Below, piece by piece: positions 1 through 9,235 of a stretch of DNA of 23,284 nucleotides. Origin of the DNA: Sphacelaria rigidula (taxonomy: Eukaryota; Phaeophyceae; Sphacelariales); the NCBI GenBank assembly GCA_964200075.2, contig CAXNAA020000269.1:1-23284 (forward strand), read 5' to 3'. The position numbers and the translations under genes are program-made. The notes under the pieces are model-generated. The model searched no databases and had not been told where the DNA came from. It worked only from the letters and a program-made list of their open reading frames with translations. Within the stretch, counting starts at the first letter, position 1. Every line of letters starts with the position of its first letter.

Positions 1-58
1 CGTCCATGTTACCCCTCCGCAGGCACGGCCCAATATGCTGCCCCTCCCCCGCCCCCGA

Positions 59-75
59 CCCCCCCCCCCCCCCCC
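59..75. repeat. Poly-C tract (17 C)
   Basis: Uninterrupted C run inside the CFAP65-like intron left of the 114-200 exon, in a generally C-rich pocket. It is a simple-repeat tract. Confidence 0.9.
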
Positions 76-113
76 ATACACATGGCAGCAAGCAAGGCGA
101 GTCGTATGCTCAC

Positions 114-200
114 CTCTCCAGTGTTCTTGATGTAAAAGAGTTTTTCAGAAACGTCGTCCGCTTGGCAGTATCCAAAATCAAGCCCTTCAGGAATGCTGAC
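114..200 (-). CDS. CFAP65: CFAP65-like exon, third conserved exon (29 codons)
   Basis: On the minus strand a CTACAG acceptor precedes 200 and a GTGAGC donor follows 114, enclosing exactly 29 codons with phase 0 at both ends. The translation contains IPEGLDFGYC and LFYIKNTGE, the start of the next Ig-like repeat, where family members have 'pattern of hydrophobics, F-x-L-x-N-x-G-x'. The next exon lies outside the window. Confidence 0.8.
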
Positions 201-2745
201 CTGTAGAGTAACACAAAGGGTAAGTGCCGAAGAGTCGTGCTTGGTAATCTGTCACGGTTCTCTGCCAGTATAGCTCATGCTACCTACCTTATACGGGCAC
301 GTGGCGTTTCCGCGCTATCCAAGCTAGCAGGGTATGAATATCGCACTCTGTCTTGTCTCTGAATCAGAAAGGCAGCAAAACGGGCTAGGGCATGTCATGG
401 TAAAACATGTGTAGTGTTGGTAAAGTGCCGTTAACCTGACACGTGGGAAGTGAGGCGCGAGTGACAACAGTGAAGCCCCCATCAACGAGTCTTCTTTGCT
501 GTGTTGGTAAAAGCGTTACGAACTACGATATCCAAATATCGTCCGGAAACCGAGCGAGAAAACGATTTTACAGCGAAATATGCTTAGTGGCAAATCCACC
601 ATTCAGCCAACGTCGTACATATTTCACAATATAAATCTGCACATGAATTGAGCACAATCGCCAATCGCAATGTTTTTCTCGTCCTGATGAAAAGCAAGCG
701 GCAAAATCGCCATTGTGTCACCTGCAAGGTGGGAAGCAAGGCTCGAACGGGGACGTTGAAGCCACCAGCATTCGGTCCGTCCAACACCTTGAAGAATATC
801 ACATCATCGTACACCTCGCTCGACTTGGGTCGGAATACCACGTTGATTTCCTGCCCGTCCGCGAACATATACATGGAAATTGACACGATGAAGGATGACA
901 ATGGGATCCCTGACGCTACCGGTTCACTGGACGGGGGATGACCAATAGCAGCCATCCGAATACGGCCCGTCCAGGGTATTGCTCGAATCGGGTCATCACA
1001 TCGTCCTGGATCTTCTCGCGCCGACTGGGATCGGAATACTACTGCCAAGCTCCCACAAAGCAACAAAACAAAATCGCTGATGAAAATACGATCATGACAC
1101 GTCGGAAGATGAAAAAGCAAAGGATGAGGGACAAAGTTGGCAGCATGTAGCCCGGTGAATGTGGTTGATTGACAATCGTGATAAAATCGATGACCTTGCT
1201 CGACGTAGACCGTCGAAACACTATGTTGATATTTTTCAGACCACATCACAACATAACGCACCAAAATGCCCGCCGCCCATATACCCCGACAAGGATACCT
1301 ATCTTGGCCTACGCCAAAACTGATGTCGACATCGTGTCGGATACAGGAAACAAAAAGGCACAAGCAGAGTACATACGTATTGACTAACGGTGTTCGGCGT
1401 GTGATGGTTACAACACCAAGCTCTTCACCACAAAAACGCGCTGGCAATGAGGACTACCAAGTTAATACCTAAATAAGCAACATCCTGAACAATATATTGT
1501 ATTGTCAAAAAGTGTACCGCGTACAGTATCGACTATGACGTCTACTGTATTTTAATTGACCATACGCAGTATTTCTTTTGGCAGCGGAATCTCTTGACCA
1601 GGGTGTGAAACAAGCGGCCGATGGGATATTACCCCGACGTTGACTTGGGAATACTGCACGAGCGAGAGGTTCACTTTTGTGGGATTTTTCTGTATAAATT
1701 GGATATCCAGCGCAGAAAGCTATCGGTGCTTTGTTCAAGTGGCGGCTCTTGCTCTAATATCATATACTGGATCAGTGTCATGGGCTCAAAGGTGCAGTGT
1801 GCTGACCTGCATGGTTCCTGGGCTGAGCGAAATGGCCTCGGGGTAAGCCATAGAGAAGTACTTGGTGGTGGGAAGGCGGTATTTGAGTTTCTTCAGCTTT
1901 GGAGACAGGTTCTTCACGCGCAACCGCTGCACGTACTCGCCGCCTGGCACCCATTCTCCCCCCTTGAAGAGAATGCCGTCTCCGAACGGACCGATGCAAT
2001 CAATGCCGAACACCTGCCGGTCATAGAGGCCAAATGATATACGTGGTAGGCTGCTTTTGTTACTCGAAGCCGCGTTGCTCTCTGAGTGTCTACGAATAGG
2101 AGGGGGGTTTACAGTCATGAAAATGCAGGACGGTACCTGAAGCGCTAGTGCTACAGCGTGTATTAACCATGACATATTTGTCATGGCGGTTGTCATGCCC
2201 GTTGATTCAGAGACTTCCGGCCTACTGACAACAGCACAGTGAGGTACCGTAGAGAACGAACAGACAGTACAGCACAGTAGTATTTCCGTACACACATCCT
2301 CAAAGCATCGGGAACGTTATGAGATCTTCTTTATTATTATAGTTGTACTGCGCTGTACGTGTAATACGGTGGAACTATGCACTGCTCGTACTGCACTGCA
2401 TACCGCACGATACTTTGCCGCATCTCCAAAACGTAAACGTCAAATTTGAATTCCGCCCGTGTGGTGCTGGTGCGTACATACACGGCCCTGTCCTGTAGGT
2501 ACACGCTGAACATACATAGCACAGCTTGACCCACGTGCCTGCAATCGATCTTTCTGAGACAGCACCGTGCCGGTGTACCCCAAGCTCCTCGCCCCTCCGG
2601 AAGATCCTAGCGTTCCAAGGCTCTCGTTCGTTGGGGCGTCAAGCCCGCCGCCATCCCATGGATCTTCACCGGCGGCGGCTGGCCCTTGAGCATTGCTTGT
2701 GGCCTGTATTGCCCTCGTCGTCCGTGCTCCAGGATCAGCAGGCAT
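114..2745 (-). CDS. CFAP65: CFAP65-like flagellar protein, 5' part of a spliced gene, incomplete at the left edge
   Basis: CFAP65 (CCDC108, FAP65) is a large protein of the central apparatus of motile cilia and flagella, built from MSP/ASH-like beta-sandwich repeats. Joining complement(1807..2089), complement(722..850) and complement(114..200) gives one frame whose signature pieces follow the order seen in the N-terminal region of animal CFAP65: FGID, then a Lys-Gly-Gly-Glu-Trp stretch with PGGEY, RLRVKNLSPKLKKLKYR, TKYF, ISLSPGT, VVFRP, VRALLPTL and LDFGYC. All three visible junctions are phase 0. A low-complexity N-terminal exon starting at the ATG at 2743-2745 is likely but less certain. 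Introns are 201-721, 851-1806 and about 2090-2515. The gene must continue left of the window because the family is well over 1000 residues long and only about 230 are seen. It implies a flagellate stage in the life cycle. Family assignment is strong; exact ends of the first two exons are inferred. Confidence 0.82.
722..850 (-). CDS. CFAP65: CFAP65-like exon, second conserved exon (43 codons)
   Basis: Acceptor GGGCAG precedes 850 and donor GTGACA follows 722; the length is 129 bp, phase 0 at both ends. It encodes INVVFRPK, YDDVIFF and FNVPVRALLPTLQ, closing the first MSP-like domain. Joined to the previous exon it reads SPGTMQEINVVFRP, which has the same spacing as animal CFAP65 between SPG and FRP. 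That spacing is the main reason for placing the junction here. The frame also happens to stay open upstream into the intron as far as 1447. Confidence 0.85.
1807..2089 (-). CDS. CFAP65: CFAP65-like exon carrying the first MSP/ASH-like domain core
   Basis: The donor is GTCAGC directly after 1807. The chosen acceptor is TTCGTAG before 2089, which follows a pyrimidine run; it would leave the third base of a split codon (283 bp, 94 codons plus one base). Other in-frame AGs, for example just before the VFGID codons, cannot be excluded. The encoded core runs from PRISFGLYDRQVFGID through GGEWVPGGEY, VKNLSPKLKKLKYR, TTKYFSMAYPE and LSPGTMQ. This is the best-conserved part of the gene in the window. 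Confidence 0.85.
2516..2745 (-). CDS. CFAP65: Probable first exon of the CFAP65-like gene (low-complexity N-terminus)
   Basis: An ATG at 2743-2745 opens a frame beginning MPADPGARTTRAIQ, rich in Gly, Ala, Ser and Thr, with a charged VLSQKDRLQ segment. CFAP65 proteins have a variable, disordered N-terminus before the first conserved domain, so position and composition fit. A GTATGT donor after 2516 would match the phase of the 2089 acceptor; GTCAAG near 2531 is an alternative of the same phase. The frame is also open for a short way upstream of the ATG, so an additional upstream exon is possible. No homology supports this exon directly. Confidence 0.4.
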
Positions 2746-3451
2746 GTTGCCACCTCGGGCACCTGAGCAGAGGCGTGAGCAGAATCTTTGTCCCTTGACT
2801 TGCTGCCGGGAGTATTGCAGGAGGATCAGACCCCGGTGAGACGAATAGTCAATGGATCGGCGCCATTTCTTCGTATCTTATTGCATCCACCCTGCGGAGA
2901 TTCGAACAGGCGGCAAGGGAATGTCGGGAGAACGTAAACCCGCCGCATTTTGCGGACAAGATTTGAAACGGCCATCGTGGCTCCCATCTTCCGCATGCGC
3001 AGTCCGTTACGCCGTACGCCGGACGCTTCGGGACAACACGCGAGGATATGCTGGCCAAGAGGACGATGGTAGCGCCGGCATTGCTGGCTCATTTACATAT
3101 ACCGCGCCATACGTACTGCAGGGTAGCCCGACGGTGTATCCAGGATGTTCGGGGAACTTTTCCACTCGCTTGTTCAGCTGCGAGCATGTCATCGGCTGAT
3201 GTCGTTGTAAGGACCATGGGTGACCTACACGGGTTGCACGGGGCAGGTACTACTCCAGTACAGAGGTCTAAGCGACATGTCGGAAAGCTGCATCGCACTA
3301 TACGTTGTAATTTTCTACACTTTTGCATTGTAGTGTGGTGCTGTGTTGTACAATGTGGCGTAGTAGTGTACCACTTTTGCCACGCGTTCCTCATGGTGTA
3401 AGTCGTAGTGTCCGGCGTGACAGCGCAGGGTGGTAGGAACTGTCGGATGAC
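2746..3451. other. Intergenic, upstream of the CFAP65-like gene
   Basis: Short ORFs occur on both strands but none shows a recognisable domain or a convincing splice chain. The CFAP65 promoter should lie here if the first exon is correctly placed. I see no clear TATA box or other element I would name. Confidence 0.4.
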
Positions 3452-3605
3452 TCAATTTGCAACCGCCTTTCCTCGAGCATGAAGATCTCGCACTGCAGAA
3501 AGATTGCTCTCATCGATGGCTTCTGATCGAAGCGTTTTAACCAAGACAGTTTCGGTGCCGCTAGTACCATGAACTATCCCAAAATTGTACTTGGACAAGT
3601 CACCC
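3452..3605 (-). pseudogene. Protein-kinase-like fragment (N-lobe), decayed
   Basis: The minus-strand frame ending at a TGA at 3452-3454 contains YNFGIVHG, then VLVKTLRSEAIDES about 14 residues on, then DLHARGKAVAN. This follows the N-lobe of eukaryotic protein kinases of the tyrosine-kinase-like type: a glycine-loop remnant with FGIV, the beta3 Val-x-Val-Lys, and the alphaC region. Just after AVAN the next frame reads LSHPTV, which is what kinases have after alphaC (xLxHPN). A single-base frameshift therefore separates the two parts. The first glycines of the loop and the alphaC Glu are not preserved, and no catalytic HRD or DFG was found downstream. Most likely a truncated pseudogene; chance similarity is possible because the fragment is short. 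Confidence 0.3.
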
Positions 3606-3807
3606 ACGGGGGTGGTATATACCGTAATCGACAGTACCAGGAAAGGCCATTGTACGGGGGATAACACCCTTTTACTTTGCGCTGCCGCATTGAACGCACT
3701 ACGTTGATGAGCAAAATGGCTACACAAAACCGTGTTTTATCTAGTGCCATTCTCAGTTTAGACTGCCAGAGTGTGCCAACGATAGTTACGTGACAGAGGT
3801 GAATCAT

Positions 3808-4620
3808 GGGGCTGTACTGTGCGGTACAATCTATCTCTTGTGCTGCAGATCACGCTGTACAGTATTTCAACCGCTCAACCTCGAGTTTCGCCGTCGTACC
3901 GAGGAGCAAACCTTTGCCCTGCGCTCATGATGAATCCTAGCTATTGAACCTTGTCGGCAAGATCATCACAGTGACGCAACCTTCTCCAGACGCTTCCAGC
4001 TTACTTGCGCTGTATGGCTCTGGTCTGTGCCGCAGATGACGGAGTATAGCACCCCCGCTACTGTAGCCTCTATATTATTTATGGAGAAGGAAGGATCGGC
4101 ATCTACGATTGACTGTAGTCAACGAATGATGCGCGCAAAATTATGACAGAGGTAAAGAATTCGGCGGCACTTGATTGCCATACTTACGAAGGAAATCAAT
4201 TAAATATCATGTTGGGCGGGGGTGAAATATGCAGTCCAGCACGACACCCAAAGCATGTTTGTACAAATCAGAAAGCCAGGCCGGAATATTGACCGTGGAG
4301 CCCATTACATGAATAGCTCTTCGATATTCAGCCTCGTCTCGGAACCTTATCGTGAGCTGAAATCCAGGGATATGGTATTTTTCTTGGAGGGGGGGGGGGG
4401 GGGATCCGACGGTGTTCCAAAAAGCCTTCCCAAATAAACCATCCGTACTTCCAGGACATCTTTGAATCGGGCAACACGCTTCAGGAGGGTTGCGTAACTA
4501 TATTGGTAGTTCTGACAGGTCAAATGATCCATCATTTTTTCGTACAAGCGACCTCATACTGTCGGCTTGGCGGTCAAGATAGATTTGACGATTTTTACTT
4601 CCGTCATTCAAGAACAACTA
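3808..4620. other. Intergenic, no gene seen
   Basis: No convincing coding frame on either strand. It contains GTAC-rich palindromic words near 3810-3900 and a 15-G run at 4389-4403. Confidence 0.4.
4389..4403. repeat. Poly-G tract (15 G)
   Basis: Uninterrupted G run. Short ORFs crossing it with Gly or Pro runs are artefacts of the tract. Confidence 0.9.
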
Positions 4621-4627
4621 GAGATGT

Positions 4628-4760
4628 GCTCCGCTCCGTCCACTCCGGATATCCGCTCCGTTTGAAAAAAAAATCGCGGATTAATCCGGCCTTTAGCCGG
4701 ATAACGTGTGACGTGAGAAATCCGAAATCCGTCCACTCCTGCAGCTCACAATCCGGATAA
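4628..4760 (+). repeat. ATCCG-family repeat, copy A
   Basis: Dense in ATCCG and GGATAT words. It shares with copy B (6590-6690), in the same orientation, the words CGCTCCGTTTGAAAAA, ATTAATCCGG-like, and GAAATCCGAAATCCG. The two copies bracket the AT-rich island with the large inverted repeat. They could be edges of one inserted element or two independent small repeats. Confidence 0.6.
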
Positions 4761-4857
4761 AGGCATCCCAAAAGCCCCGCCGAGCCTCAACTCTCGTGGC
4801 CACCATCCAGGATAGTCGTTGTGTAGGCGTTCCCGCTAGAGCCTAGTGTAGGTATAC

Positions 4858-5880
4858 TCCTGGAATATATATACCCCCCTATACCATATGATATTTCATA
4901 TTCCTTAATCATGTTTTTTCGGGGGGTATATGATATAAAATTATGTTTTTTATGACTACGTATCATATTTCCTATATATATGGAGCTTTTGTAGCAAAAC
5001 GTGACTCGGAGGGCATATATGATATAAAAACCTGCGTTGGCTGATATATAGGCCTATATAAGGTCGCTCCTTATAATAGACAAACATGAAATTCTCGACG
5101 AGTGCCTTTTTGGAGCTTTTAAGTCATTCTACGCTCCCAAAGAGAGCTAGGCGGAGTTTGACACCTTGGGATGACTTGCTCTACTAGTTGAGGCGGTTCC
5201 AGGATATCTTCTCGTTTTCTGGTGGCCGCAGTTTTTATTTTGGCCAAACAAGAGTTTTTGTCCAGGAATGGTAAAAAACAGTCAAACCCAGAAAAAAAGG
5301 GAATATAAATGAAGGAAACGAAATATGAAGGATTTTTTTTTTTTCTGGATTTTACTGTTTTTTACCATTCTTGGACAAATATTCTTGTTTGGCCGAAATG
5401 AAAACTGCTGCCACCGGGAAACGGGAAGATGTCCTGGAATCGCCTCAACTAGTAGAGCAAGTCATTCGAAGGTGTCAAACTCCGCCTAGCTCTCTTTTGG
5501 CGCGTGAAACGACGTAAAAGCTCCAATAAGGCACTTTTCCAGATTTTTTTTTGTCTGTTATAAGGAGCGGCCCAAGGTTATATATATGCTTATATCAGGT
5601 GATATTGAACGGTTTGTTGCCCTTATCAGGTGATCTACCGCGGAATATATATTGCATTACCTGATGCATGTGAAATATCGGCATATATCGGTGCAATACG
5701 CAATTAAACAAATTAATTAAAATCAAATTACATTACAACAAGAAGTAATAGATAATTATTTCATAACTGTATGAATATTAAGATTGGGTCGGGGTTTGGA
5801 TTATTGTTTTTTGAACAAGGGGAAGACAATTATATCATATTATATTATATTATATAATTAATTACCTAATGTTTGCTTGA
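4858..5880. repeat. AT-rich island with nested repeats
   Basis: Base composition changes sharply to AT-rich against balanced flanks. Within it, two direct copies of a word like GGGGTATATGATATAAAA occur near 4921-4940 and 5013-5029. The left one also pairs roughly with CCCCCTATACCATATGATAT at about 4873-4893. The centre is the large inverted repeat (5041-5598). The right end (5700-5880) is an ATTA/TATATTA-rich stretch with no ORF. Confidence 0.6.
5041..5598. repeat. Large inverted repeat: two arms of about 260 bp around a loop of about 29 nt
   Basis: The left arm (5041-5300) is matched by the reverse complement of the right arm (5330-5598). Perfect blocks include 27 bp (5141-5167 with 5469-5495) and 25 bp (5171-5195 with 5441-5465); the rest matches with scattered substitutions and small gaps. 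The outermost paired words are CTGATATA and the CGCTCCTTATAA region; the innermost are GTAAAAAACAGT and CCAGAAAAAAA. Neither arm has a meaningful ORF. The transcript would fold into a very long hairpin. It may be a foldback-type transposable element, a small-RNA-producing locus or a head-to-head duplication. Confidence 0.85.
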
Positions 5881-6589
5881 GAAGGGAATGGGAATGTTTG
5901 TTGGGATGGGAACTGATTTTTTGGTTTCGACAGGAAAACAATATGCCATACAGTGCGCGATATCTTTGACGCCTGCTTATTGCCTGCACAAAGGGAACAC
6001 GAGGTATGTCAGACTTTTTTCACCGGGGTGAGGTTTTCACGCGATGAGCGATGCCCAGGCACCTTTATCGCCGGCAGTGTTATTGCAAAAAAAGTAGCGC
6101 AATAACGGTAGAGAATATCGGATCAGGATCGGCACGTGCTTCTCGTAACGAGTGGGGGGTGGGAGGTCGCTAGCGGGTGGCGTGAAAATTATTTTTCATT
6201 CCGTGTGTTTTTTTTTTGTGTCCATCACTGGCGTGTGCTTACAGCTAAACGTCGATATCCTACTCGGGGATATCAAGGGCCTCTACTACAGAAATCATAT
6301 TGGGCCTCGTGGAGGGGCATTTCGGAACTGGAACGATTCATTCACTAATCAACCTTAATTTTACGGGAACATTGTTATTAGCCGTGCAAAATGTGTTCAT
6401 TCTTGCATATCGCTAGTACAATGCGTGGGTAACGACGACAACCTTTCTCATTTCAATGCTCATTTGATTTGTGCATCTGGCTCGTGATATGTGACCTAAG
6501 GCTCCACTGCCCCTTTTAGGCATGCGCAGCATGCATGTGGGGAGATTTGAGGAGTGTCCATCGCTCGTTTTCCTCGAAATCCGTTTGCA

Positions 6590-6690
6590 AATCGGATATC
6601 CGGATATCCGGATATCTGCCACTTTTTTCAATCCGCGGGTTGATCCGGATAAAATTGCCCGAAATCCGAAATCCGCTCCGTTTGAAAAAT
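6590..6690 (+). repeat. ATCCG-family repeat, copy B, with a CCGGATAT tandem array
   Basis: Starts with a tandem array of the self-complementary unit CCGGATAT (6594-6617), then a TTTTTTCAATCCGCGG block and GAAATCCGAAATCCGCTCC, ending in GTTTGAAAAA. Same orientation as copy A at 4628-4760. Confidence 0.65.
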
Positions 6691-6700
6691 TCAAATAGAG

Positions 6701-8504
6701 CACAACTCTAACAACAACAACGAAACACGAAATAGGTGCTTTTTACTTTGGGCGCAGTCTTCGTGACTCGCCCTCCATTGCGATGCCAAGATAGCTGAAC
6801 ACTCCGTTGTTGTTGTACAATACTGTGCACATATAGGAACAGCGTACGGTATACTGTTTGCAATGGAGAGCGATGGCACACGCTGTTTTGTACCGTTGTA
6901 TATAGGCCTCCTTGCAAGGTCGATAAAAAATGTTTCATGTACAGTACAGCCGCGGCAGTGCAGAGAGTACAGGACAGTTGAGGAGATGTGGCATCCATGC
7001 CTGCATTATCAAAACATGCTCGAGGTGTGCCAGCATTGCCCCCCGAGAACCAAAAGTGAGTAGACTGCTAGCGCGCATCGCTCGCCACGTATAAAAGCAT
7101 GTGCTCGAAGAAAGTGGCTCTGCAAAGACGCACATGAAGCTGACTTGGCTCAAAGCCAGTCGTGAGTCTTAATGCGCTACTGCGGCTTCTTCACGAATGC
7201 TCAATATCCACGTTTTGTGGAAATTGGCGTACTGTGTCACTTGAAAACGATGATTGCGAACCGACGTTGACCATGGACAATTTTGAGCAACCAGGATGGA
7301 GGTCGTTTGTCGAAGTATCGTCCGAACATATGTGTGCGGGACGCTCGTATGTTTTGTGTTGACTGGCCGATTATATTGGAAACGACATGTTTCGTGTGGT
7401 GGCGACGCTCTCCGCTGGATCTTGGGCCAGCGAAACCCAATACGAGAGCGTTGCACTAGAAACGATCAGAATGCACAATTATTTCCAAAACCCAGTTGGA
7501 CAACAACTGGAAGAAAAAAAGGCAATAATTTGTTTTTTGGTGCTTTGTCAGATTACTCTGTTCTTTCCCTTCTAGTCTAACCTTGAGAGCGTTATTCGGA
7601 AAGTACCGGTGCAGAACGCTAGCCCCGGCCGCCGGGACCGTACCTCGGGTAAGACGACGCGCAATTTGTGTGCACCAAATTGTATACCAATATGCAGAGC
7701 ACCGCTTGTGAGGCCGCTGTTGTCCCGGGTACCATCCCACCGTAGCACCGAACTGAACTGCGACTGCGGACCCCAGAAGGCTGGCAATCAAATATCGCGA
7801 TGTCCGCACGGTTTGCGGTGTGCGGTACCCGTCAAGTGACGTACGGTGCCGGTGGGTGCTTTGTCATGTTGGTATCGCTCAGAACCACGATATTAGGTTC
7901 CCGCGAGCGCGTTATGAAACGGTACGGAATAGTGCGGAGTGATAAGGGGCCGGGCTGCTGGGGCGCCTACGCGGTAATATCAATGTATTGCTGTTTCTGC
8001 GGTGACGGCAGCCTTGGTACGTACGGAAAGTGGCGGTTGTCGGCATGCCCTTCGCACAAGTGCACGGTGCTGTGCTGTGCTGTATGTATCATTGTACGCG
8101 TTATAAATTACTGCGTCGAGTGCGATCCCGGTAGTCTTCTGATTGACCCAGAAAAGAACCTGGAAAGAACATGTGACAAGATGCAGGCCTGATTTCCAAG
8201 CTATGCCCAACAGTGCCGGTAGTATTGCACTTGAATCTAGCAGAGGGAAAAAGGTGGAATCAAGCAAATAGTTAACCACGCCAGCATCCATTTTGTGCTG
8301 CGGAATAAACTACGAATTGCTAATCTCAATCGTCAACGAGTTGCATAAAGGCGGGACACGAAAAAAACGGGAAAACGACAGTGGAAAATAATTTGAAATT
8401 AGGGGTCACTGGTGTATAACATGGCTTGATACACAAATGGACAAGTGCACCAACCAACACACATGGCACAAATTAACAAACACATGACAACACGTCCAGG
8501 TTAC
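6701..8504. other. Intergenic, no gene recognised
   Basis: Several overlapping frames of 60-130 codons exist on both strands with cysteine-rich, low-plausibility translations and no domain I recognise. GTAC-rich words and a TATAAAAG at 7090-7097 are present, but no gene follows it convincingly. Confidence 0.35.
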
Positions 8505-9235
8505 CTAGCTCAGGACATCAAGCACGACACCGTAGACTCCTCTCCTATCGCGCCAGGCTACCATGGCTTCCAGTGCGGGACAATCACCACATTGAACCAC
8601 ACCCTCGAACAAGATTTCACCCGTTTCTGTCGAGTATAAGTTTCTGTGCTGGACAAGCTCTAAGTCAGAGGACGACCTCCCCATCTACGTATTCCTGCAT
8701 GTCCGCGGTTTCTCCGCGCGTTTAACTGCCCTAGTTTGTCTCGCCGTAGCAGGCTTCACATGCGCCCGAACCCCCGAGATGATGTCGCCCATTGAGCCGA
8801 ATGAACATCAACTCCTCGCCTTGGCGGGGAAATATGGAGTTACATAGGTTTCCCATTTCTGCAAGGCGGGTGGTGGACTATATATATGGTGCGATCGAGC
8901 GATGAGGCCCGATAGCGATTACCACCGGCTCGGCGGCAACCTCGCCTCTATCCATGCAGATCAACCTCGCCTCTATCCATGCAGGTCGTGGCGGTGTTCC
9001 TTCGTCGCCAGAATTGAGGCGCGAAAAGTCCTCCACGTCCGCCTCAAAGTCCAGATACATCCATGCTGTCTTCAAAGGAGAGCGCTGTGTGGTTTTCCCA
9101 CTCCAAACCCGTACCCCGGAGTGATGGTGTAGTGTCGTACCCTGGCAAGCTTCTTTGCCCGCATCCTCTTGACTGCGAATGACCGTGACCTTTGCACTTT
9201 TCTCGGCCAATTCGATCGATTTCGGCGCCCCCCGC
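8505..9235 (-). other. Unrecognised coding-like block, minus strand, perhaps a decayed or spliced gene
   Basis: Three minus-strand segments have balanced, charged translations unlike their surroundings. Segment 1 lies at about 8878-9235, with APKSIELAEKSAKV and WMYLDFEADVEDFSRLNSGD. Segment 2 (8731-8856) starts with ATG and reads MGNLCNSIFPRQGEELMF, with a GACEACYGE cysteine pair. Segment 3 (8505-8684) starts with ATG and has 59 codons including YSTETGEILFEGVVQCGDC and WRDRRGVYGVVLDVLS. They are in different frames with stops between them. I cannot tell whether introns or frameshifts separate them, and I recognise no family. The rightmost segment contains a 25-bp tandem duplication that shifts the frame, which favours decay. 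Confidence 0.3.
8938..8987. repeat. 25-bp tandem duplication
   Basis: Two adjacent copies (8938-8962 and 8963-8987) built on CTCGCCTCTATCCATGCAG differ at one position. The unit length is not a multiple of three, so it would shift any reading frame crossing it. Confidence 0.9.

Noticed and set aside
584-1447. 287-codon minus-strand open frame as a single-exon gene
   Set aside because: Only its 722-850 part is conserved (CFAP65-like); the rest is best explained as intron read-through on both sides.
1786-2295. 169-codon minus-strand open frame as a complete protein
   Set aside because: Its C-terminal two-thirds is the CFAP65-like exon. The upstream part has no conservation and crosses the likely acceptor at 2090, and the last codons lie past the donor at 1806.
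2890-2990. tRNA-like B box (TGTTCGAATCTCC on the minus strand)
   Set aside because: No A box at tRNA spacing and no cloverleaf.
7089-7097. TATAAAAG as a promoter TATA box (also at 11115-11123)
   Set aside because: No supported gene start follows at a plausible distance; the second lies within IF-2 intron 1.
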